From Mycogone perniciosa (taxonomy: Eukaryota; Ascomycota; Sordariomycetes; Hypocreales; Hypocreaceae): 64,000 nt of DNA. The notes under the pieces were generated by a model. It did no database searches. It was given only the letters and a program-made list of their open reading frames with translations, and was not told the DNA's origin. The position numbers were made by a program, and so were the translations under genes. The stretch covers positions 124,001 through 188,000 of the forward strand of contig JAOALB010000009.1 of the NCBI GenBank assembly GCA_025331125.1. Direction: 5' to 3'. This document shows positions 1 to 11,668 of this stretch, piece by piece. Numbering within the stretch: position 1 is the first letter of the stretch; every line of letters begins with the position of its first letter.

Positions 1-2449
1 GTACAGCCTTGGAAATGATGATGGGAGCAGCTATTGGGTCAAACTTGTCTGACGAATAACGAGCTGTAAAGTTCTGGAGCTTTGGGTCATTGGGGAACAG
101 CTCCGCCATCCTCGCTTCAATTTTACGGATTTGAGACAGTTCGCCATATTGCGATTCGTACTTGTGGAAATAAACATAAAGGGCCTTGGCTTTGTACATC
201 GTCTCCGGATTGGCGATAAGACGGTTGACACATGTCTCAAAAACGACTCGTGCGTCTGCTTTGCAATTAGATCTTCATCATTCCATCTCGGGTGGTTGTT
301 AAAAACTTACTCGTTGTATCGTCCTTGGAGTGTAGGAACTTCAAGTACTCGACAATGAAGCCTTCATCATTGGGAAATAGTCGTGCACCACGCTCAAAAA
401 TCTTCGCGCCAACTGGGTCCTTATACACCACAGACTCCAATAGGGCAACCGCAACGTATACATCGCTGGTGAGCCGTCCCTTTTGGCGTGCATCAGTGAA
501 GACTTTGCGCAGACCACCATCTGTCTGATTGCCCTTGCCTTGAATACGGCGAAGTGCCCTGGCCATGGCAATCCAAACATAGGATATGGTACGGGAGAGA
601 AGGTTGGTCTCGATCGCATAGCCTCTCTGGATGGCAGCAATACGCTCCTCCATGGGCGATTTCTTGGGCTTGCTCTCTTCATCGTCGTCATCGGTCGGCT
701 CGATCGATTCTTGGACTGGCAGGTCTTGCGCGGCGGCCTGTTTTAGAGTAGAAATTTCAAGCTTTTCACGCTCCTTCACCTTGTCTCCCATTGCATACAA
801 GGTATTGAGAACATCATCATAGGGGCTTCGTACAGCTTTGGCGTACTCAGACTTTTCTCCCTCCTTTTGCGGATAGTTTGCTTCGATATGGTCCGCATGT
901 TTCAGGGCTAGCAAGACGCTCTCGGGATTTGCAGCGATGCCTTGAATGAGAAACTCAGTGCCCATATCCTTGTCGTTTTCCCGGACATTGTTCTGAAAGC
1001 ACCACTCGGCAGCATCAACCCAAATCTCAGGCCAGAAGCGCAGCACCATCAGGGCTTGCTTATAGCAGTACAAGACTCGTTGTGTGAGTACTTTGGGCTC
1101 GTCAGTCTTGAGGACCAGGGGGTCATCCTTCTCCCACTCAATCCACCTCTTCCACATTTCAGCTTGATCGCGAAACTCCTGATCGCCGCCAAAGCCTGGT
1201 GCTGGGGGTAATCGGGGAAGATTTGAGCGCCTCAGGTTCCGAGTGATATTGTCTAGGGCAATGTTACCACTCTTCGCCGACATGTAACCTGGTGATCGTT
1301 CTTGGATGAACTTCCGTCCCTACTTTGGCGTTAGCAGACAAGCGGGCAACCAGATACACGACACGCACCGTCACTTTGTTGAGACCCATCTCGAACTGGT
1401 CGTATTCCTTCCACAAGTTGTTCACTGTTGACATGGGGACCGTGATGGCCCGATGGTATGCCTTGCGAAGCTGGTCCATCTTTTGCTGGTCCTGCCAGCC
1501 AGTACCACCGATTTGTCCGGGGCCGCTTTTGATGAACTGTACATAATCTTGCCAAATATTGCCCGAGTTTCGATCGACACCGATATTGTCGATCACAAAC
1601 TCGTACGACTGAGTCACCGTTCGCCTGGCTTGGCCGGTTGAGTCGTTGTTCAGATCATTCCGTCGTCGAATATAGTTGAGATAGACGGTCCAGAGCTTGA
1701 CGTTGGGCACCGACATCAGACACCTCCCGAAAAGCTGCTCGGCGTCGACAAAGTTGTCCACACCAAGCTCCATCTCAATCCATTCGACCCATATGTCGGC
1801 CTGAAGCAGTCAGCTCCCGCACACCTCGTCATCAGAAATGGCTTTTTATGCGTCAAGTACTTACGGCTTGGGGAAAGACTTCCAAGAAGCGATTATACAC
1901 CTTCCGAACATCGTCATACCTGCTGCGACGTTTGTGATCCGCAATGAGGTTCAACCACGCATCCATGTCCCCGCGGGGATCCTCCTTGATGCGAGCCTCA
2001 AGCAATGCTACCGGATCAAGACTGGGGATGGCTGAAGTCACATTGGATGGGGCATCAGTGGGAGAAACTGTGGCAATTCCATTGTTCACCTCAGTGGGCT
2101 GGCCAACCTGGCTCTGCGATCGTGACCGTTCGACTGAATCGGGGTTCGCTCCGTCATCTTCTTCATCGTCAGAGGCCTCCACTAAGAAGCCCCCAGACAT
2201 TTTTGGCTTGGACGATAGACGCTGAGAAGGGACAGAGGAAGCGGAATTATCAGAGACTGGAAGGACTGTATCAACAGGAACATATTCTGGGTCATAGTCC
2301 CCTCCATCCTCGGTTTCATTTTCCGCTGTTTCACCTAAGTCATGAGGATCTTGTGCAAAGTGATCAACTTGTTCGTCGCTATGCTGAGTATGAGCGCCAT
2401 CTGCGGCCGCAAATCCATCATCGCCCCACGAAGTGCCTTCGGAAGCCAT
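1..2449 (-). CDS. rna14: mRNA 3'-end processing protein Rna14 (CstF-77 family), C-terminus cut by window
   Basis: Rna14 is the HAT-repeat scaffold of cleavage factor IA, which directs cleavage and polyadenylation of nuclear pre-mRNA. Model: complement of exons 1865..2449, 1369..1800, 311..1319 and 1..255, with introns of 64, 49 and 55 bp, all GT-AG and in frame. The first 130 or so residues are acidic and disordered; the Suf/HAT region then opens with LLEARIKEDPRGDMDAWLNL and runs on with regularly spaced Trp/Tyr pairs (for example AEMWKRWIEWE, WPEIWVDAAEW). About 760 residues are present; the remaining C-terminus lies beyond base 1. The start at 2449 is the first ATG before a strongly biased acidic frame. 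It is divergent from asf1. The family is clear from the sequence; the complex membership is family knowledge. Confidence 0.9.
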
Positions 2450-3625
2450 GTTAAAAAGCTATTGTAGACTCGAATCGTTCGTCACGGAGGAAGGACTCTT
2501 GCCCAGCCAGAGTATGAGTATCCAAGGGATACAAATGAGCCCAAAGGGTCTCAAGCCCCTTGCGAGCAGCGATGGAAGAAGCGCTGCGGCGGTGCAGAAC
2601 AGTCGACTCTAAGCAAAGGCTGAATGTTAGAAACATAAGAGGTCCAACCAGGCGACAGAGAGAAAGGCCATACCAATTCCAAGGTGCCAATCAACGAGTT
2701 GGGGACACCGTTGAATGCCTCGGCCGCAGGCGAGTCGCGCCGCGCTCGGTATCCACGACGAGGTGCTGGAAGCCGCCGTCGTTCTCGAACCGGATATTCG
2801 AGTATTGCCGCAAAGAATAGGAGTCAAGATGCGATTGGACCGAGGCGCGACGCAGCGATAAAGAAAAAAATCAAAGATGAGAGCCGCGCGCGCAAAGAGT
2901 GGGTGAATGATGATGATTTTGCTGTGGTGGAAATAATCGGAGCTTGAAAAATAGACTTGGCCGAAGCTCTCGATGGGGGAAGGCTGGACACCAGGCTGAG
3001 GCCCAGAGGGCAGTAGTACGTACCTTTTGCCAGTGCCGCAGCCCAACCCCCCTGTTCCATCGTCTGGGCCCAGTTCACTGGTGTGCCAGCAGCGTGTGCC
3101 AGCGTGTGCCAGCGTGTGCCAGGCGCTAATCGTCACTAGCCCAACTGCCCTGGAACTGCCAACGTATCACTGGAGCCACACAGCTAGTAGTAGTAGTAGT
3201 ACGGAGTAGTAGTAATGCTACCAAGGTTGAAACATTAACCACATAACCACTAACCACTTTACGCGATGCTGTGGTCGCGTCTCAGCGCGAGCCATAATAA
3301 TTGTTGACCTTACCTTGCCTTCACTTTTTCACCGTATCCAGCCTTTCCTGCTTCCCCCCAGTGCAAAGCTTTTCTGCATACACAAAAAAAGACCCACGAG
3401 ACCTGTCAGTTGCCTTGCATCTGCGACGTGATTTCTTGCAAGCACAGACGAGCACCACACGTGCATCTGCCAGCAGATACCGACTTTCTTCCCCTCCCCC
3501 TCTACGAGCGAGTCTCTGCCTCGCCGCCATCGCAACCACTCAGCCCATTCACTGCTAGCTAGGGGGCCAATCTCACCTGTCATCAACAAAAAACCCTCGG
3601 TCCGTTTCCACGAGACTCCATCAAA
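2450..3625. promoter_or_regulatory. Shared upstream region of rna14 and asf1
   Basis: This 1.2-kb gap separates two divergent genes and so must hold both promoters. It has a 10-bp tandem repeat at 3091-3120, a TAG/AGT trinucleotide run with an embedded TACGGAGTA at 3187-3214, and a pyrimidine-rich stretch from about 3480 to 3625 typical of a fungal 5' leader before asf1. I see no gene in it; the ORFs here are short and overlap the repeats. Confidence 0.5.
3091..3120. repeat. 10-bp tandem repeat, three copies
   Basis: The unit agcgtgtgcc occurs three times head to tail, and a partial copy (gtgtgccagc) lies just upstream. It sits in the rna14/asf1 intergenic region. No function can be read from it. 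Confidence 0.85.
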
Positions 3626-4645
3626 ATGTCTGTCGTCTCGCTTCTTGGGGTCAAGGTCGTGAACAACCCCGCCAAGTTCACCGACAAGTATGAGTTCGAG
3701 ATCACTTTCGAGTGTCTGGAGCAGCTTGAGAAGGGTGGGTCACGTCTTTACCTTGGTGATGCCATCTTCATGGTGTTCTAACGCTCTACAGACCTCGAAT
3801 GGAAGTTGACCTATGTCGGATCGGCCACCTCGTGAGCCTAAACCCCGCCCTGCCCTTCTCCATGCCTACGTACAGTTCGGTGGTTCTAACCAGTCACAGC
3901 GACCAGTACGACCAGGAGCTCGACTCCCTGCTTGTCGGCCCTATCCCGGTCGGTGTCAACAAGTTCCTCTTCGAGGCCGAAGCCCCCAGCACCTCTCGTA
4001 TCCCCGACGCCGACATCCTCGGTGTGACGGTCATTCTGCTGACCTGCGCCTATGATGGCCGCGAGTTCGTGCGCGTTGGGTACTACGTCAACAACGAGTA
4101 TGACTCTGAGGAGCTTAATGCAGAGCCTCCCACCAAGCCCATCATAGAGCGGGTGCGTCGCAATGTCCTGGCCGAGAAGCCTCGCGTGACTCGCTTCGCC
4201 ATCCGATGGTAAGTTACTCGCTTCTTCGGCGTGTGGACTCTTTTAATTTTTCTAATTTTTTAGGGACTCTGAGGCTTCTGCACCTGCCGAGTACCCACCT
4301 GAGCAACCTGAGGCCGACCTCGTCGCTGACGAAGACGAATACGGCGCCGAGGAGGCCGAGGAGGAGGCTGCTGAGGATGCCGCCGACGCCGCTGCACAGG
4401 CCAGAGGCGACGACTCTGAAATGGCTGTGGATGGCGAACACGCGAACGGCCACGATCAGGAAGAGGATGAGATGTCCGAGGATGGCAGCGTTGATATTGA
4501 GGGCGAAAGCGAGGACGAGCTAGAGGATGAGGAGGGCGAGGGCGAGGGTGAAGGTGAGGGCGATGACGATGCCATGGAGGTGGACGACACTGAGAAGCCT
4601 GCCAACGCATCTGCTGCCAACAAGCCCGTTACTGTCGCATCGTAA
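3626..4645 (+). CDS. asf1: Histone H3-H4 chaperone Asf1
   Basis: Asf1 binds the H3-H4 dimer and hands it to CAF-1 or HIRA during replication-coupled and replication-independent nucleosome assembly in the nucleus. Exons: 3626..3734, 3792..3831, 3900..4208 and 4264..4645, giving 279 aa. The conserved globular core fills residues 1-153: it opens MSVVSLLGVKVVNNPAKF, includes EFEITFECLE, and carries the H3-binding strand FVRVGYYVNNEY and the segment RFAIRWD. The fourth exon encodes a long Glu/Asp/Ala-rich acidic tail with a (GE)n run, as in other fungal Asf1 proteins. Introns of 57, 68 and 55 bp all keep the frame. Identification is firm; the length of the tail is family-typical. Confidence 0.97.
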
Positions 4646-5025
4646 AGGCGCCAGAGCTGGGTACTAGTTGTTTGTTCTGTGCGCATGGGCTCTATCGGGG
4701 CTATCGGGACCGCCGTAATAATGTCTTGGCGACTTCGGCATGTGTGTTGGAGGCTCGGGTTGGATGATAGACTTACGAAGATACGATGGGACGATACCTA
4801 TCCGGGGGCTGGGGGGTGAGGTTTGGTTGTAATTGGGGGATATGGTGGTCTTGGTAGCTTACATTTCAGAGTCATGACAGGCCAAACAACGTACGACACT
4901 CATGATGATCTCATCTTGCTCTCCCGCATTCGGTAGCCATGGTGTTTGCTGTTGTCACGATGTTGACTAATTACTATCAGCGCCACCAACACATGAAGTC
5001 GCCTGGCCATCTAGCCCGAAGGCAT

Positions 5026-5046
5026 CCAGCCAGCCAGCCAGCCAGC
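5026..5046. repeat. (CCAG)5 microsatellite
   Basis: Five consecutive CCAG units are read directly from the sequence in non-coding DNA upstream of the CorA-like gene. Confidence 0.9.
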
Positions 5047-5262
5047 GTTGCTTGAAGGTTTAAGCCACCTGCGCCAGCCCCTCTTTGGAGCGACGAGGCC
5101 GACGGACGAACGACAAACCGAAGCCATAGAATGCATGAATACCGTTGCCTAGTCTGACAGCGGAACTGCACCCAAAGACGCGCACCCCAAAGAAAGAGAC
5201 GTTGAGTGTGCTCCGTCTCCAGCCGAGCCGAGCCGAGCCATCAAATCCCGTTCGATATACGA

Positions 5263-5282
5263 AGTACTCCGTACGGAGCACT
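5263..5282. repeat. Inverted repeat centred on TCCGTACGGA
   Basis: The stretch agtactccgtacggagcact is self-complementary except for one base pair. Its core is the tactccgta/tacggagta motif that recurs through the non-coding parts of this window. Confidence 0.8.
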
Positions 5283-5736
5283 TCTTACTAGTCAGCCTCA
5301 CGCTCACAAAGAAGGCTGACAATACTAACCTAATGGATGACGAGTTGACGAGTTTCAAGTTCAGTTCTTCCATCCGAGGCTGGCGAGCGAGCTTACCCAT
5401 ACGAGATACCGACGTAATATTCTGTCTTCGTTTCCTAAATCAGCGCCTTGGCGAGATAAGATCGTTCCCCACGCTTTGACAGCTCCATAGAATGCATCCA
5501 TCACGATGCCAAGCACGCTTTACCATAAAGCTTGTTCAGCCGCATGCCTCGGTATCCTCTTTTGGCATGTCGGGGGCCTCCGACAGGGTGCAACCTGGGG
5601 TATTCGGGGCAATGGAGGTTGAGAAGCGAAGATAAGGCGATGACGGGTAGAGATATATCCTGGGCCTCCTCTTCAGATTCCCATCACTGGGTATCATATC
5701 AGCAGACAAGCTGAGTTTTGCTATGTAAGCCAAGCC

Positions 5737-8326
5737 ATGGCTGCTCAATCACACGACAACAACAGCAACCTTGAGGACCTCATCAGATTTGTCGAGCATC
5801 ACCACGATCAGTATCTTCGCAGTCTGCGCAGCCTCCACGATGCGCTGGGCGTGCGTAAGAGGGAGAGAGCGGACAGTCGCAACACTCTTCACGGTGCTGC
5901 GACGCCCCCGTTGCGGTCCCTGACCTTTGCCAGTGATCTTCTTCCTCGCCCTCGTCGAGACACCCTCGAAGCCCCTGAGCTTCCATCCCTCTGTCCATCT
6001 CCTCGGCCTCTGCCGCTCACTCCGAACCCCAATGGCAGCGGCGGGTTTGCCGTCCGAGATGAAGATCTCTCCTTCATCCCGCTCCTCGACCAGCCTTCTT
6101 CCTCCTTTCCCCCACAGCGTACGGCTGCCGATGACGCTGCAGCAAACATCGCCATCCCCTCGCGTGTCCACCAAGCCCTTACGCCGATGAGCTTCTCTGA
6201 CGATATGCTCCTTCGCCGACTGCGCGATTCGGGGTTCTCCGACGAGATTGCCGACTTACTCGACGATGAAGTGCTGCGTCGACGCTGGGACATTGACCTT
6301 TCCCAGTCGTTTCGCGACTTTGCCGCCTTTGAGAGGGAGCGCTTTGTGAGCTCGACATTTGAGGTTTACGAGGTGGCGGAGGATGCAATGGCTGTCAAGA
6401 CGAGCTTAGATATCGATGTCCAGGGCTTGGTCAAGTATGTTGGCGATGGCCCCTTGGAGAGTCCTGACGGCATCATTGACGCTCCCATCCTATGGGAAGC
6501 TATCAAGGATGTCAATCTCAGCGGGAAGTCTGTTGGCCGCATAACGTTCGTGACTCTTTTCGTCCCAATATTTGCAATTGCCGCTGTGACTTACACGTGT
6601 GTTCGTGTAGCATCGTCCAAGAGCCAACGCCTCTCATGCTCGCTGCTCTTCATCTCACCATGTCTCCTCACTTCGACATGACCGAGCTCCTCCATCACCT
6701 CCTATCCGATACCCCCAATCGAGGCCGCACTCATGCCTTTATGCATCGAGCCTTTGAGCGCGCCCCGACCACTCCTCTCTACCCATCCTCACCCATCGTG
6801 CCCCCCATAGACACCCAAAACAGCATCAAGCCAGCCGCTCCAGTCTCCTTCTCTCACCTTCGCCAGCGATCCTTCTTCTTTGTCTTCAAATACTACACCG
6901 TCGTAGGCGACGGTCTCGAGCCCGCCCCCTGGCAACGCTACGAAAAGCGTCCGTCTGACAAGCGTTTCGGTGATCACATCGACATCGCCGAGTGTGGCTC
7001 CATACTTTCGCTGTCTCTCGGTGGCGAGCCGACTAAGACGGTGCGCATGAGGCCGCGAAAGGAACGCGCCAGGGAAGGTTTCCTCTTTGACACGTTTGGA
7101 CCTTGGCACTTGTTGAGTATTCAGAGTTTCCCTGACGACGAGCACACTGTCAGGGGGGACGACTTCCAGCGGAAGAGTTTCTACAATGGCCCATTCGCAT
7201 TCTTGGAGCTACTGATTGCTGAGTACCGTGATGCCGGCAAGAGGAACCAGATTCTACATGAGCGGATTACCAAGCTGATCACACCTCCTGTAAGCATTCA
7301 CCCTTTCTTCTTCTTCTTCTCGCATTTTATATCTCTTCCCGCTATACACGCCGCAAGCTAACCATGCATCTTCCAAAACCACTAGACAGAATTCATGTTC
7401 GACCACCAAGTCCGCGACAACCTCCTCTTTGAAGACAAACACTTTACCTACATCCGCCGCTACTTCTGGGCCTACAACACCCTCGCCGTCATCAACACCG
7501 GCATCAAAGCCATGGTCGCCGCCTACGTAGACACGTTCACCGACGACTTCTGGTCCGGCTCCCATCCTCTCCTCTGGCCTCATCCGTTCTCCCCTGAATC
7601 TCCCGAGGCGAGCGACTACCGCACCAAAATGGGTCTTCTGCACACCGAGCTCGGTAAAGTAGTTAGCGAGCTGGGTGAGGTGCTCAAGCGCAACGAGCGC
7701 ACGCGCAAGGAGATTGAGAACCTGCGCGACCAGCTGTTCAGCGGAAGCTCGATCAAAGAGAGCAGAAGGGCTATTGATCAGGGGGATAATATTCGCATCC
7801 TGACTATGATTAGCATGCTCTTCCTACCATTGACCTTTGTAACTGTGAGTACTTTATTCCCCTTTCTCGCTCATACACACACACACACACACACAGTCAT
7901 CATATTAACGCCCAACAGTCCGTCTTCGGCATCACAGAATTCACAATCCCCACCACAGACTGGCGCTTCCCCATCACCATGGTCACCGTCTGCGTACCCT
8001 TCATGGTCCTCGTCTACCTCCTACAATACAGCTTCTTCGCCCAGCTCCTCCACAACATACACAGAAAAGCCATCTGGCTCGTCTCCTTTCCATTCGTCTT
8101 CCTCGCCCGATGCTGGGACTCAGACGCCGCTACCCCTGATCCTCGGCCCGTTCAGGCACCTCTGCCCCGTGGAAGTCGCAAAAGGAGACCAATGTTAGGA
8201 CGACGACGAGCCAGCGGTGCTGTCGGCAGCAGTGGCATGACATCCATCATCCGCTGGCCTGGGGCCTGGATGAGAAGAGCAACAGGAGGCGCAGACGTTG
8301 ACCTGGGAAGAGCGCAACAGTTATGA
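5737..8326 (+). CDS. CorA-like integral membrane protein with two C-terminal TM helices
   Basis: Exons 5737..6545, 6611..7289, 7386..7844 and 7919..8326 give 784 aa. The architecture is that of fungal CorA-like metal-ion transporters: a long cytoplasmic part, a helix-rich linker (charged segment ELGEVLKRNERTRKEIENL), then two hydrophobic helices at about residues 634-649 and 668-688 and a short basic tail. The signature position after TM1 reads SVFGITEF where canonical CorA/Mrs2 proteins carry GMN, so this belongs to a divergent fungal branch and Mg2+ transport cannot be assumed. The last intron contains a (CA)n run. The extreme N-terminus is the least certain part; the ATG at 5737 opens a long uninterrupted frame. 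Convergent with the RasGAP gene. Confidence 0.8.
7874..7895. repeat. (AC)11 dinucleotide run inside an intron
   Basis: An alternating ac run lies in the third intron of the CorA-like gene (7845-7918), about 25 bp before the acceptor site. It is likely to vary in length between strains. Confidence 0.9.
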
Positions 8327-9069
8327 AAGAACATGTATTAACGAATGTATTATATGTACCATTAACGACACGACGTATAAATAAATACTAATGAGAATCA
8401 TGAAGAACACATTATAAGGAACAGACAGCTGCCCACGTATTAATTGTACAATATCCTCCCAGTCCCATCACACACCCCTCACGCCCCAACGCACCAACAT
8501 CAGACCCATCCATCCAGCTCCTCGCCATAACAGGACATCAGCCGCACAATGAAGACCAACATGACGAAACAGCCCCCGTCATAAAAACGATTGATAATAA
8601 CAAAGAGTCCACCTCATCATATACCGTCCTCGCTATTCCATCCAAGAGGAGGATAAGAGGAAAAGGAGAGAAACCCATGTCGTCTGACGGAAAAAGCCCA
8701 TATTACCAACGTACACGCTTCAAAACAAAAAAAAATTGAGGGGCAAAAGAAAAGGGTCATTCGCATCATCTTCGAAAAAACTCCTCCCCATTAATGGGCC
8801 AGCCTGGGGCAGAATACCACTCCCCTCTCCAGCATTACCAGGGTATAGAATAGGCATCACCGCCCGCCGCCCACACTCGCGATAGAAAAACTAAGAGCTT
8901 ACGAAAGCTGCGTTGCTAGTTATCGAACGAAAACAAGAGAAACGAAGCTTGCATGATATCAGTGCTCCATAACGCCCTGGGGTTCTCTTTTCCCCGCCCA
9001 AGATAGTCGTGTTACATAGATGGATATGCATGAAGATGGAAAAGATTGGCCGTGGGATTCAAGCGTTGT
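8327..9069. other. Convergent 3' region between CorA-like and RasGAP genes
   Basis: Two stop codons face each other across 743 bp. The plus-side part is AT-rich with TATAAATAAATAC-type poly(A) signals around 8375-8390. No reading frame or RNA gene is recognised; the stretch is best explained as two 3' UTRs. Confidence 0.6.
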
Positions 9070-11668
9070 TTACCATCCCTTTTTCCGGGCAAACCTCTTG
9101 TTAAGCAGCGCAAGAACCTTCGGAACATTGAACTGAACGTACTCCAGATCAAGCTCATCGTGGTTGTCCTTTTGCATTTCAAGCAAGTCGTCAAGCTTGA
9201 GATCCAGCTCCAACAATCCTCGGTTACGGCCTATCAACGAATTAGAAAAAAAATTCAGCATGCTTCAGTCATAACGGCAGAATACTTACCCTTATAGTGT
9301 AAGGAGATAACAAAGGTGCCTGGTAAGGGGCTAGTAAAGTTGAAGTAGATATTGGCCCGTCTGTTATCCGGGACATTACTCTTCTGGATAACACCCTCCT
9401 TCTCCAACTGCTGATGCGTAAACTTGTACGGCCCAAGAACTTGATGCTTCTGCTGCTTTCTCTTGGTACCTTCACTTTGAGATCGCACGTTGTGGAGGTA
9501 GCTTTTATACGTGTCCAGCTGGCCAACCAGATACGAATTGTGGTCGCGAATCGTCTTGTACACTTCTTCAAGCTTCTCGGTCTCTGCAATAACACCGTCT
9601 TTCAGAGATCCAAGATGCTGTAGCTCCTGCTCGACTTCATCCCTCAGCAAATCGAATTGATCGGCTTTGTCGATCACGCCCATCTCCTGTAATTGCGAAA
9701 GAAGCTCCATGGCCCGGATGCCCTTCCGGACCATTACCGCATCGTTCCGGCTCGTGGCGGCAGCATCTGCTACTCGCTCAAGACGCAGCGGTCGTCTTGA
9801 CACCGAACTACTTTGGGGGATTGTCCGCATGATCTGCACAAAGATGGATTTGGCTTCCATAAAGAACACTTCCTCCTGTGTGATGTCCAGTGCCGCAGTT
9901 AGATCATCAATCGCCGTTTCCCATCGACTAAAAAGTGGGAGATTAATGACTCGGTTCTCCTTGCGAGGTACTTGAGCAGGAGACGACCCCAATTCAGACA
10001 TGATGATTGATAAATGTGATGAGTCATCTTTGCACAGTTCTCCGCTGTGCTTCTCGATGAGCGCATGCATGGCATAGATTTCGTTGAGCGTGATGTCAAG
10101 CTCAAGATCTTTCTTGGAAAGGGCAACATAGTTGTCCATCTCCAAGCTCTCATAGAAATCCGAAACTTCGCACAAGTCAAGCATAAACTTGTTGATTCTG
10201 TCCTTGTTTTGGTGAATGAAAGCCTGCAGCTTGGCCATGTATGGCTCCTTGGAATAAGACGGTTTATTCGCCAGGTTCTGCAGCATCTTGGCGATCAAGG
10301 TCAGGGTTCGGCGGGGTCGTTCGGCAGGAGTTCCATCAATGAGCATATACGACTTAGGGGTCACAATAGCCGGGTTGATGAACCGCAGGAAGAAGAAGCC
10401 GCCGATGAGAGTACAGATAACCTGATCGTTGGCATCTGGATACTTGCGTTTCGTCAAGCTCCTAATCTGCTTACAGATCCAGCGGATTCCGTAAGGCGCC
10501 TCCTCCAGTCCCTCAATAATGGTGGTTAAGAAGCCATTTGCAATTTCAATCAGCATGGTGATCCGAGGCTCAATAATAGCTTGAACCTGAGGGTTGTCGG
10601 CGGCTTGTTCAGCGGTGATGCCCTTGGGCAAGGATGGTGGCAACGAGCCCGTGTCTTCTTCGATCTGCTCGATCATGCGCTCGTATACTTTGAGGGGGTT
10701 GATTTCCAAATCCAGGTCCCGCAGCTCAATCAAACTGTTGATTCTATCTGCCAGTACTGTCTTCAGAAAGCTCTGACCTGGACCTCGTCGAGTATATGTG
10801 GTCATCATGCGCGATACTGGTGTGTTTGCCCGAAGCAGGGAGGAATAGTCGGGCGTACTATCGAATTGATATGTGAGGACAGACTAAAAGTAAGGAGTTA
10901 GTCTGAAATAACATTTCACGCGTTTAATAGCTTCATCCTACCTGGAACATGGTCAGCAGCAAGTGCTCTTCACGACTCTCGTACTGGTTTCCGTAGATTG
11001 TGAACATGACGGTCTGGAGCAGCGAATCGATCTCGGCCATGGAAACCAGTCGGCATAAATGTGCGATATGTCGGGGCTCGGACTGTAACAGAAACATGAG
11101 GTTTCCATATTTCTGTGTCTTGTCGTCATTGGGGAAGACGCCTTGCTCTACTTCGGTACCATCCTCGAGGTGGCTAGCAACTTCATTTTGCTGCGAACAA
11201 CGTTAGAAAGACGAACACTTGGGCACCGTATTGCAAGACGAGACGTACTTCCTCCAGTGCCATGCGGTTCTGGATCAGCAGGGCAATTCTGGAGTCGAGA
11301 TATCGCACATCCTTTTCGAGGACGAAGTTCTTCTTCGATTGGGAGGAGATTTTAGCCTTGAGATCTCGGAGAATCTTTTGCGCTGTGTATTGAATGTCAG
11401 TCATGCTTGTTTGCTTGCTGGCGGACTGGCTGATGCTGATAATGTTAGAGGCTGGGGTGTTGTTACCTTTGGCGAGGTCGTCTTCAATCTGCATTTCCCC
11501 TTCATTGGCGGTCATCGACATGTACAACGCGGACATTGAGTACCGCTTAGATTGGCGCGCAGAGCGCGAGCCATCGTAGGAAGACATGGTGTTCTGGCGT
11601 GAAAGATGCTGGAAAGATGAGGTCGATGCGGTAGAGGCTCGTGAAGGGGCCTGAAGCATGACGGGCAT
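9070..11668 (-). CDS. gap1: Ras GTPase-activating protein (GapA/Gap1 type, with RasGAP_C domain)
   Basis: This protein stimulates GTP hydrolysis by Ras and so limits Ras signalling in growth and morphogenesis. Exons on the complement: 11249..11668, 10942..11190, 9290..10883 and 9070..9230, giving 807 aa. The N-terminal 60 residues are Ser-rich and disordered, followed by a helical segment (TAQKILRDLKAKISSQSKKN). The catalytic domain starts near residue 170; LLRANTPVSRM at about 239-249 supplies the presumed arginine finger (Arg241), and FLRFINPAIV is the conserved FLR block. The region from about residue 530 to the end matches the IQGAP-like RasGAP C-terminal domain (QVLGPYKFTHQQLEKEGVI). S. 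pombe Gap1 and A. nidulans GapA have this layout; the symbol is by family. Confidence 0.9.

Larger units (their letters stand above)
4646..5736. other. Intergenic region between asf1 and the CorA-like gene
   Basis: This holds the asf1 3' UTR and the upstream region of the next gene. It contains a (CCAG)5 run at 5026-5046, a (GAGCC) run near 5220-5240 and a near-perfect inverted repeat around TACTCCGTACGGAG at 5263-5282. No gene is seen. Confidence 0.6.
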
